A stretch of DNA of 34,125 nucleotides from the NCBI GenBank assembly GCA_018524725.1, contig JAEUWP010000146.1, positions 1-34,125 on the forward strand, given 5' to 3'. Made by a program: the position numbers and the translations under genes. The notes under the pieces are model-generated. The model was given only the letters and a program-made list of their open reading frames with translations, searched no databases and was not told the origin of the DNA. Of the stretch, positions 21,327 to 31,200 are shown one piece after another. Source of the stretch: Podaxis mareebaensis. Taxonomy: Eukaryota; Basidiomycota; Agaricomycetes; Agaricales; Agaricaceae. How positions within the stretch are numbered: the first letter of the stretch is position 1; every line of letters starts with the position of its first letter.

Positions 21327-22200
21327 ATGTGAGCCAAGAAACAGCAAAAGTCCCTTGAAGAATACGTGGCGGAGATATTCAAGTCAACAGAGTGGATTGC
21401 CCAGGAAGTCCGCAAGAACAGGGAGACCCTTGCGGAGGTGGTGAAAGTTCTATGTGATGAGTGGATCCAGTTGAAAGACAGGGAGCATGGCGCAGAAGAA
21501 TCTCATGAGGTACATATCCTGTTTGTATCTTCAATGATCACCCAGCACTTTTCTATTCAACACATGTCTCCTTTATGACCGAATTCACACCAGATCGTGA
21601 GAGCAGTCTTATCTACAACTAGTGCAGGTCCTCTGGCAAACAACACTACTCATGGCACTTCAGCTTCATCACAGCATTATGAGCCCAAGGCCAGTTGCAA
21701 GGCACCATCCAGGAGGAGCTCCCATCCAACTCCTCATGACGCTATCGCTACCAACATTTGTGATTCAAAGTCGCATAGGACATCTACTAGGATCTGCCAT
21801 AAGTTGGGTGGTCATCAAGTGTCCACCAGGGATAGGGACAGAGAGGACTCTCAGGTGGTCACGATCAGGAAAGGCCATAAATCAACCTCTCAGCAGGACT
21901 TCGATGATGCTGATGGTGACTGTATCTCCTACAAGGTGCTGGTGAGGAACGGTGGTTTGTACATCTCTCCTCTGGTGGAGAGCGGTCCATCTGGCTCTTG
22001 TCAATCATCTACTCAGAATCGCAGTCGGTATAGCACCCGCCAGCTTGCAATCAAGACTACTTGCAGGACATGTAACAGGGCTTATCACTGATGAGGCCTC
22101 TGATTCGGATATACAGTTTGTCGGGATCCTAAGGCCAATGCCCAAGGGTGGAGAGTCTTCAGATGAAAAGAGTGGTATTCATGAGTTTCGAAACATGACG
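21327..22200 (+). pseudogene. Small repeated gene, unit III, disabled
   Basis: The homologous start codon at 21327 is followed at once by TGA (21330-21332). The remaining exon 1 frame is open (KKQQKSLEEYVAEIFKSTEW and onward) to a GTACAT donor at 21510; the acceptor CAG ends at 21593, and exon 2 is open to a stop at 22091. Near that stop the reading shifts: the next frame continues as TDEASDSDIQFVG, the counterpart of the SDDD-containing C-terminus of unit II. No other in-frame ATG replaces the start. One nonsense codon plus one frameshift with otherwise good preservation suggests recent loss. Confidence 0.65.
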
Positions 22201-22359
22201 GCTGGACATCGCCGCCTGCTCCCATGCTGGTTTGTGTGTTCGCCCTCTTTTCCTTGCTGCGTGTCTTTCTATCTCCTGTTGTTTTTTGACTTTGCTGCTG
22301 CCATTGTCTACACAAATCCATGTTTTCCTAAATGTTGGGTTTGGTGTTCTCGTATGTAG

Positions 22360-22877
22360 ACTGTTGTTGCCAATCGGTATGCCGCTGTGATTGTACATCC
22401 TGGCGTAGTAAATACATGCACAGCTACTGGGATAAAATGTTGAAATTATTGGTGTATGACATCTCAGACACTGAGCGCCACTAGTGCATCACTGATTGAC
22501 TTAAAATGACCCATGCTGGTCTCTTTGCACCAGCCCCTGTCTGTGACCGCTGATTTAAGTCATTGAATGGGCGGGCACGTATAGCCACTTGTCTCTGTGG
22601 GGCAGCATGCCTGTGCCTGTTGGCCCGCAAATTGACACAGGCAGATGGGCGGGAGAATATATAACATCACACAATCCACCACACCAACCAAGTGTGTAGG
22701 GTTGGAAGGATTTGACTGACTTCACACCAAAACAAGCGCATGTCAGAAAGCACTCCGGGTTGTATTATAGCGCGCACACATATGAACTACCATAGAACAA
22801 CGCGACCTTTCCGCCGATATCACAACACATGATTTGCAAGTGCATACCCAGACTGCCTGAATATCAGTGGGGCTCAG
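22360..22877. other. Unit III flank and gene D 3' intergenic region
   Basis: Contains the repeated 3' flank of the small-gene units and two palindromes: 22624-22653 (CCCGC...GCGGG) and a decayed one at about 22679-22709. No gene. Confidence 0.55.
22624..22653. repeat. 30-nt CCCGC...GCGGG palindrome
   Basis: CCCGCAAATTG with a GATGGGCGGG right arm; the inner stem is imperfect. Confidence 0.45.
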
Positions 22878-25800
22878 CTATCCAGACCTGGATGGCCCAG
22901 AACTGAACGGAGGCTTCTTCATATGGCCTCTCTTAGATACTTCATCTGCCATCGCAGTCCCGAATATCTCCTGCATTGCAAAGTAGACCCCATAGTCCTT
23001 CTTTTCGAGGTGTGCCATTACGGTGTCATAAATCTTCTTCAAGTCTTTGTCGCTTTTCATCTGCCAGTTTGCCTTGTACTTTGGAACTTTGGTGACGCCT
23101 GGCTTTATCGCGGTGGCCAAACCGATACGGATAAGTGTCAGAGCATGAATTTCCTTTGCTCCTGGAAAACAGCCTATTGTCAGTGTCTGTGTGCAAGTTA
23201 TCTATATGTGATTGATATGTACATACCATGCTTCGATGTCCAATTCTCGCCGAATGCATTTTTATGGTCATTCAGGTACTCCTGCAAAGGGGATCCATTG
23301 TCCAGCAAGGCGATGATCATGGTTGAAAGCATTGTGATGTAGGGCTCCCTCGCTGTTATGCCTTTGAGCATCTCGCAAGTTGTCTGGATCCAAGGGAAGC
23401 GACGGATTTCCTGTGTCAGCTTGAGCTCATTTTTGATGTTTACAATGGAATCCTTCAACTTCTTGTCACAGAAAATGTTTGGAAGGATAGCCGAATATAA
23501 GATTGCCCACACGAGCCCCATATGGTGCTTCCATAATTCACCATTGTAGGTGCTTTCCACCCATCGATAGGTATCAGCGACATACTTCCCGTCGGTTAAG
23601 TTTTCGACTCTCCCCAAGCTCGCGTTCTTGATTTGCCACTCATGTGGCAACACGACCTTCTTCCACATGGGGCCCATTTCCTCTAGTTGCCCTGGGACTG
23701 ACCAAGGAGCTGATTTATCCAGCATTGCTGCTGTGCGCCCAATCTCCTTGACCTTCTCCATTGTACCGGTCGGTTTGGGGATAACTTGCTCTCCTTTCCC
23801 TGTGGTTCGGATAAGGAACATCCAGTGGCGATGAGAGACTGCGCGCGGAGCGGAACCTCTTTGATTTTCCACCGGAGGTCTATGCCAAGGAACATAATGG
23901 ATCTTCATCTTGTTCATCATATATGCCAATGTGGCACAGATATTTGAATCGGAGTCGGATTCCTTGGTGCACACGAGATGCTTTAATTCCTTGAGGGCGA
24001 GAGGGAGGATGTTGATGAAGAAACCCTTTCTTGAGAATGGTGCTGACAGGCGCGCTGGAAATGTTGCAACATGCATGAAATGTTTTGCAAGCAGGAAGTA
24101 GGTCCAGGAATCTGATGAAGGTAGAAGACCTTCGTTGAGGGCATCAGGATCTTGTGCCAGAGCAAGGACCAGGTTGTTATATGTTGCTGTATCTGGTTTG
24201 TCGTGATCATGCCAAGCGAGGGGAGTATCCGATTTCTTCCATTGCGCCAATGCCTTCTTCCTCCGTGAAATGTGAGGGGCGAGATCTGGAGTGCTCTGCA
24301 ATTGTTCCTCGAGTTCCTTTGAGACAGCAGTAGAAACGAGCTCTTTGCAATCCTGAATGAACACTGTCAAGCAGTAATGTGCGATAGACTTGGCTTTTGC
24401 AGTAACTTCGTCTCGGCCTGTGATGAAGGGTGCGATTGGCCTTTTGAGAACGATGGCGATACAGAGATGTGCAAAGAAGTTCTGAAGGGAGAAAATGAAG
24501 GTCAGCACATTTGTTCTTCTGAGAAGATGTCTGAAAAAGGTGCGAATCCAGGGAGCAGGATTAGCGGAACTATATGCCGTGTATGGAAAGATATGAAAAT
24601 GACGAAGCGATTGTGGCAGATGGTCCTCCAATCCAGGGAGGTGGATTGGTGGGGTCTGTGATACTCTGATAAATGGTCAGTGGCCTTGGTCTGATTGTGT
24701 GACCCCGTGGACCATTTGGATGGTGATAGCCAGGAAGATATATAGAGGTAAATGGAACTCACGTTGAAAAACGGCTCGCCATACCTGAGTATCTGTGATC
24801 TCTTGGATGATGAATGTGGTCGGTGGTGTTTTTCGTCAAAGGGCCAGAGGTTGGTGTCGATAGTGAACTGGGAACTATTGGTGGCAACATGGACGATATT
24901 CATGTTGAGAGCTGGGAACCCATCCTTCAACAAGGCACGCCCTATCCACAATGGGTTCATCACGGATGTTGCTATGACTTTTGTGTTGCCGGTGTGCATG
25001 TAGTTCAGTGCACGTTCGATGACAGAGCAAAATTCAACCATGATTGCGTGTTGGGTCTTCTTGGTCTCATAAAGAGTATTTGCTTGCTTATATGTTTGTT
25101 CGAGAAGTGATGTCAATGGGTATGTTGTCCACTCATAAAGTGCGGGGAATGCCTATCATGCACAAAAAGAACAAAGAACGGTGAGGCATATGGATGAGCT
25201 ATTACTCATGAGAGATATACTTACAGTGGGCTTGAAGAGCTGGACATGGTTTTTCAGAAGACGAAGGAGGGTGGCATGGCTCCAGATACCGGCAAGTGGC
25301 ACCAAGATATCCACAATAATAGTGCTATGAAGAAGGGCGAAGGAATGGAAGAATCAGATGAAGGACTACAGCTCCCTGATGGATAACACAACACTTACGA
25401 TCCTGTTCGAGCAGCAGGAGAGAGTGCATCCAGGTCAATATAGTATACGTTTTCCAAGCGCAGGTCTCTGGGGATATCGGGATTCTTGATCTTATCATGA
25501 AAAGCCTTGTGTGGCATCTTGTAGTTGCAGCGATTTATCAACCTTGATGCTTTCCTTGCCTCCGGTGTGTTCGGAGAAGCCCATGCCCCTGCGAGGGCTC
25601 CGGTGACCATACCGGTCTGGACTTCATGGTGTTGTGCTGTGCGTCCTCTGGTGTGGTGTGTGACGGAGTTGTAAGCCTGACTTGACATGCCGATGATGGG
25701 TATTTTATCTTGAAATGTGTCTTGGTTGTCATTTGGGCTACCAGCACGTTCATGAAGTCTTCTGCTGATCTGTGATACAAGAGGGTAGCAGGCTGTGATA

Positions 25801-27772
25801 AGTCCATCTGCCTGGAAGTGACCAACACGCTTGAGGCCAGCCTGTGGATAGAACACGAAGGCTTTTGAACCTGATGATGGGCGAGTGTGCCCACTGGGAT
25901 CATTGTCAGAGTCATCATCATCTTCCCAAGTGAACAAGTCATGTAATCGGCCTGACTTGACCAAAATCCCACAGGCAGGTTCATCTTCTCGGAAGCTGGC
26001 GAGACGGCGTTGAATATGATAGCCATTTGCATCGAAGATAGGGATTTGTGAGCCTTGATCATCTTCAAATGGTAGGTTTTCAAGGTCTTCTCTTGTGAGC
26101 TGTTTCCGTACCATGAGGTCATCACTGTCATATATGTCTTCCCCATAGTCTTCCAGAATTTCGGCTGTGTCAATGTCAATCCAGCCATCTACGCGCCTGA
26201 CCCTATGAGCACAATGAGTGAGTTTTGATATGACTTCTTCGACCCCACACACAGCAAATGACCACTTACGAAATATGGGTAGTGATTGCCACTGTCAGAT
26301 AGCGAATACGGGAAAAGTCTCTATCCCTCCTCCAATTCTCCATCTCTTCCTCAATGTTGACATTGATCTCCTGGTTTTGGCCATAACGAGATGTGACGGA
26401 TATTGGGACACGTTCTAGAAGGAAGTTGTCCTTCTTGTATTCTGGTGGAGCCTCCCGTACCCATTCATGATAAAGGTTTTGTATTGCTTCATCGAGGTCG
26501 CGTAGTTTTCGGATATTGAGGAAGATATCCCTTTCACTGTGGTAGATGGTAAGTCTAGGATAAGAGGATATGGTGGGACCACTCGGGCATCATTATATCC
26601 ACTCCCTATACCACAAAGAGATGGGATAGGTATGGCAATGGTGGCGTCCGCTGATCCATGTTGGTGGATCTGCGGGTATGTTTCTTGGCCTGCATACGAG
26701 TCCAACAAATTCCTCCTAGGCACGCAATGCATCAGGGATGGGTGGCAGCTACAAGCCTGCCAATTGAGGTCATTGGATTGGCGGGCATTTTTCACCCCAC
26801 ATGGTAATGGCCTGTCCTCTGTGCAAGCTGTACCGTCTGGTCTCCGTCAGAGAGCTCCCGGTCCATGGCATAGAGTTGCGCGGACAGTTTCTGGCCAACA
26901 CATTGCCATCGACTTGTGTTTGTCACAAGCTACTTATGAAGTGCATAATAGAGTGGAACAGTGACTTACAGGATATTTGTTGCAAATGTGAAGTCAGCCT
27001 TGTCTGTAACATCGGGGTATGTGTCGTGGACTGTGGCGTCCATGAAGGAGATGTGGTTTAGAACATATGCAAGGAACATAACGGTGCACCGGTACTGGTG
27101 GGTATTCAGACATGTCGAAGATCCAGATCGCTTTGGCCGTATCAGGTCTTCTTCTTCTGTTTCCAAGTCTTCTAGTTTAACAAATGCTAACCAAACATCC
27201 TCCCCGGATGGCGAGCGTCCAATCCACAACATAGACCCAGTGGGGTCAAAACCGAGCTTGATATGCTTTGCAGTGAACTGCCTGAAGGGGCTCCCGAGGT
27301 TCAGTGTGAATTCGTAGTTGTGTGTAGCCTCGAGATTTGGAAGCATAGCGCCGAGGCCAATATCCCGGCCAACACAGACCATCAGGTCAAGGAAACTCCT
27401 ATCCGCTGTCCATCCCAGCTCTTTGTCATCTGACTCGTATGTGTGGGTGTCTCCATATATGATCTCCCTCTGACCATTGAGGGCCGAAATTGCAGCTGCT
27501 GACTGTTTCCCTTTGTACCAATCCTCCAGCCTTGTTAAATTGATCGTCTGAACGCGCGCATCAAAAAACCCATGTGTTTCATCCCCCTCATCGCTGTGGG
27601 GTGCAGTAAGTGCACTCGCCAATGCAACGTATTGGTCTGGGGCATCGTCGGATGTGAGATTCGGAGGAGCCAAGGTAATATCGAATGGCGCTTCGAGGGG
27701 TTTGAATGTGATGTCCTCATAGTCGTCATAGCTGAAGGCATCGAAATCATCATTGACTTGAAAGGCAGACAT
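22878..27772 (-). CDS. Gene D: large unrecognised protein (7 exons, 1304 aa)
   Basis: Exons (minus): 27772-26970, 26536-26270, 26202-25399, 25324-25225, 25152-24763, 24481-23227, 23173-22878; total 3915 nt, in frame, with consensus GTAAGT/GTATGT/GTGAGT donors. The family is not recognised; it reads like the long hypothetical proteins common in Agaricomycetes. The N-terminal part is acidic (DDFDAFSYDDYEDI); exon 3 holds another acidic stretch (EDDDDSDNDPSG) and a conserved-looking segment near MPHKAFHDKI and LENVYYIDLD. Exons 5-6 are helix-rich, with a weakly hydrophobic run near NFFAHLCIAIVL that is not a clear membrane segment. No nuclease, helicase or transposase motifs are evident. ATG 27772 is chosen because no earlier in-frame ATG is present. 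Introns 1 (433 nt) and 5 (281 nt) are far longer than the other four (53-74 nt), and both contain the dispersed palindrome. It lies 484 nt downstream of gene B on the same strand. Confidence 0.8.
24625..24653. repeat. 29-nt palindrome inside intron 5 of gene D
   Basis: CCTCCAATCC pairs with GGATTGGTGG. The host intron (24762-24482) is about four times longer than typical introns of this gene. Confidence 0.6.
26648..26676. repeat. 29-nt palindrome in intron 1 of gene D (first)
   Basis: CCGCTGATCC with GGATC-T-GCGGG. It lies 79 nt from a second member in the same 433-nt intron. Confidence 0.55.
26756..26785. repeat. 30-nt palindrome in intron 1 of gene D (second)
   Basis: CCTGCCAATTG with GGATTGGCGGG. 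Same family as the copies between genes and in gene B introns. Confidence 0.6.
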
Positions 27773-28256
27773 AGGAGGAATGGACTCAGAGATTGCGGGT
27801 GTTGGAAACAAGGAAAAACGGGCGACGGGGGGAGAGTGAGCAGAAAAACGAAACGCGAAAACGAACAGAAAAGAATGGGGCCTGGACCTCCAGCTGTGTT
27901 TTCTTGTTTAGTAAAGCAATGCATAAAAGCCCTCCTCGTCTGAATGGGCATCTGTCTTGTACTCGTGTAAGGCAACATGAGGCACTTCATGCTGAATGCA
28001 CACTCCCAGAGGCAACAAAATGGATTCAATTCGGCTGTACGTATACAAGGCAGGCACAGAAACTAGCTAAGACGTACAAATCACAGGAAGGACAACATCA
28101 TAGAGGGTTGGATTAGAATGGAAGCGCGCAAAATTTAAGGAAAAGGAAGGCAATCAAAGGTAGAGGTGGGATTACAGTGGGAGCGAAAAGACAGCATGGT
28201 GCGAAGAGAGACACGGAACGGCGGTGGCAGAGTGAATGGAAAGACATACAAGCACC
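27773..28256. other. Intergenic between genes B and D
   Basis: 484 nt. Read on the minus strand, it holds a pyrimidine-rich tract shortly before the gene D start, typical of fungal promoters. No separate gene is seen. Confidence 0.5.
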
Positions 28257-31200
28257 CTAGCCTGCTCTGGGTCGGACGTTTGGACGGCGACGGCGCTCGA
28301 CATTGTTGTTTGAAGCAGATGACTGGGATGGCTGCAGTTTCATGGAAGGGGTGGAATCGCGGACTTTCTTCTGAGCCTGGGGAGCTGAAAGGGGATTGGC
28401 GGAAGAACATATGAGATCAAGGAATATAAGGGATTAAAACAGAAGGACAGGACTACTCACGAGGGCTACTGGCGGAGTCAGGTACTGGGCGCTTGAGAAG
28501 GTTATGGCTAGATGCGGTTGTAAAATCTTTTTTAAACGTGAGGTGCTGTATGGGGAGGAAACAGAAAAAGTGAAATGTACCTTGATTTTCCGATGAGGCG
28601 GGTGAAGCTAGACGAAGAGACGAGACATGTCAATAAGCACGTTGATGAAATGCATGAATGAGGGAACGATGGGATGTACCTGGCCTTGTCTCAAGGGTTC
28701 CGATGAAGTTTGCAAAGCTTGGGGTTTCTTCAATGTCCATGGACTGGGATAGCGAATGGTCGAGGGACATGTTTGATACCATGGTGGTGTTTCCGGGTTC
28801 AACGGTAGTGGTGTCCATTTGGATGTTGTTGCTGCTAGTGGCGACTTGGGTGGACTCGGTTGTGTTGCTGTGCTCGCTATTGACCACATCTTCCACCTCT
28901 TTCACCTTGATCCCACCATCTTTGTCACCCCGTTCCTCATTCTCAGCACCATCTTTGTCACCGTCACCATCGCCATCCTCATCACCATCGCCGTCCTCAT
29001 CGCCATCGCCATCGCCATTGCCATTGCCATCACCGTCGCTGTCCTCATTACCATCACTGTCCTCATTGTCCTCGCCTTCATCATCCTCATTCCCATCACC
29101 ATCACTGTCGTCATCGTCGTTGGTATTGTCACCTTCATCTTGTTCGTTCTTACCATCCTTTGCCTTGTTGGCCTTGAGCTCTGCTTTCGTACGACCATTG
29201 ACAACTGGGTCCGCATCTGTATCATCATTTGCTTGTGACTTGTCCTGATCTCTAATGCCTGCTTCAGTGCCACGGGTCTTCTCACTGAGAGGTTTGGGGT
29301 CGTTGGGATCGGTGACGTTGCACTCGTCGCTGAGGCATATATCTAGCATCTTTTGAGTACAATGTCTTGTTGAGAAATGGATAACATACCTATGTCAACG
29401 TGGTACAATAAGTATCAATGTTGTGGAGATGGTCAGCAAGAATCTGTATTTATTAAGTAGGAGAAAACATACCAGATGCGACCTTTTGTCCACTGGCAGT
29501 CACTGAGACCATCTCGACATCTTCGTCACCACCGCCATCTTTGGAAGAACCTAAGACAACAGAGGTGGTTATCAATGAGCCCCATGAATACTTATACGCA
29601 AAGTTGCAGGTCGTACCTGTACATATGATATGTGAGGATCAGATATGAGCTGAAGGGAGCGTGCTGATACATATAGATATATCGGCAGTATACACACGTA
29701 CCTTGTCCCTGTGGTGCTGTGATGAAGAAAATGTGGTGTCAGCCTGCCGATCTCTGTGCATGGATTGGGGGCGTATATATACGCACCCTTTCTGTTCGGT
29801 TCTGTGACAAGAAGTAGCATATTATTAGCCCGCCAATCTCTGTGCATGAATTGGAGGCGTATATACGCACCCTTTCTGTTCGGTTCTGTGACAAGAAGTA
29901 GCATATTATTAGCCCGCCAATCGCTGTGTATGAATTGGCGGATGTTCACATACCCTCGATGGTTGGTTCTGTGACAAAGAATAGCATGTTGTGTTAGTCC
30001 GCCAATTAAGGTGTGTGGATCGGAGGGCATATGCATACCATTCTGCTTCTTGACATTGGTCCGCAGATTTGGAGTTGTTGATAGGCGGGACTCTGTAACA
30101 GTTCATTGGTTTGTAAATGTGGTTTCAGTTAGACAAACCAGAGGCTTACTCTGCGGTTCGGAACAATCTTCCTTGTCATCGATAACATTTGTCGACACGT
30201 CGTCGTCAGAGTCGAGGAGATTTGGTGGCTGCAAAGAGGGTGTGGGTTCTGTGGTCGATGTCGATGGCTCCTCTGACTTTTGCGCTTTCCTTTCTTTTGC
30301 CGCTTGCCCCTGTAACCTCGATGTATAGAGGACGGTGGATAACAAAGTGTAAGAAAACCTACCTCACTAGATTCCCAGTAGCCTTCGACGTGAATATAAT
30401 CCAGCTTCTGTACATTTTTGGAGCTGACCTTGTATTCGTCACTGTACGGGTCCAGTTCAAAATCGGCATTTGGGTCTTTCAGAGCCTCGTTGATCATTGC
30501 ATGTCGCTTCATGTTCTTGAGTACAGCCTGTGACGTTGTGCATCAGACAGAGTAGGAGTAGAAGTAATGCTGCAGTGCATACCATAATCAATTTATCCAG
30601 ATAATAGCGAACATCATGATCCATCGGTGTCGCGTTTGGATATGCTGCCACGATCGGTAGGCTTTGCACCTTCTGGACAATAGCAACCAGGGCTTTTCGA
30701 CCGTTCTCCTCAGCACTGCTCTCCTTGCGTATTTTCATCAGCTGCTTGATGTTGACTACAGGTGGCAGGGGAGGATCTTGAGTTGGCGATTGGATCAGAT
30801 CAGGGTAGACCCAACCATGGCATGGTTCGGCCGCCTTGTCCTCGACGTACTTGACCCTCCGCTCTATACAAAACCGTCCCAATGTTTCTTGTAATGCATG
30901 ATGAAGGTATGCGGCAGCGGCGGATTGCTCGAGAAGTTGTTGACGGTATTTATTGACGATGCCTATTTCGATCAAGGTGAACACTGCAAACTTGACATAG
31001 TCACGCTTTACGTTGTGGCTCTTCGATTCTTGCCGCCAGTCGACACATAATTTCTGGTTGAGGGGCCAGTACTTCTTGGTCACCGTATTCGTAATACCCT
31101 TCATCCATTCTGCTAAGACACCCGCCTTCTGTCTGACACCAGGGAAGCTCGCGTCGAGTTTGGCTGGCAGTTGTTGACCGGACTGGATGGGACGTGCGGG

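Larger units (their letters stand above)
20860..22720 (+). repeat. Small-gene repeat unit III
   Basis: Complete but diverged unit: promoter landmarks (TATATTTAGC near 21033, TGAGCTTATAT near 21200), gene remnant and 3' end (TGTAGACTGTTG near 22355), then the CTGATTTAAG..TTGAATGGGCGGG flank. Confidence 0.65.

Noticed and set aside
24502..24760. Open reading through gene D intron 5 (adds TDHLSEYHRPHQ and onward)
   Set aside because: Strong GTGAGT donor and a CTTCAG acceptor with a pyrimidine tract remove it in frame, and it contains the non-coding palindrome.
28658..29248. Long Ser/Leu-rich + strand ORFs opposite gene B exon 15
   Set aside because: Antisense shadow of the Asp/Gly repeat exon.
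29572..30036. 154-aa ORF spanning the microexon array with repeated GAYIRLQFMHRDWRANN-like sequence
   Set aside because: It reads straight through the 68-70-nt introns; the repeated peptide is intron sequence in another frame, and the spliced gene B frame fits paralog A and phase 1 throughout.
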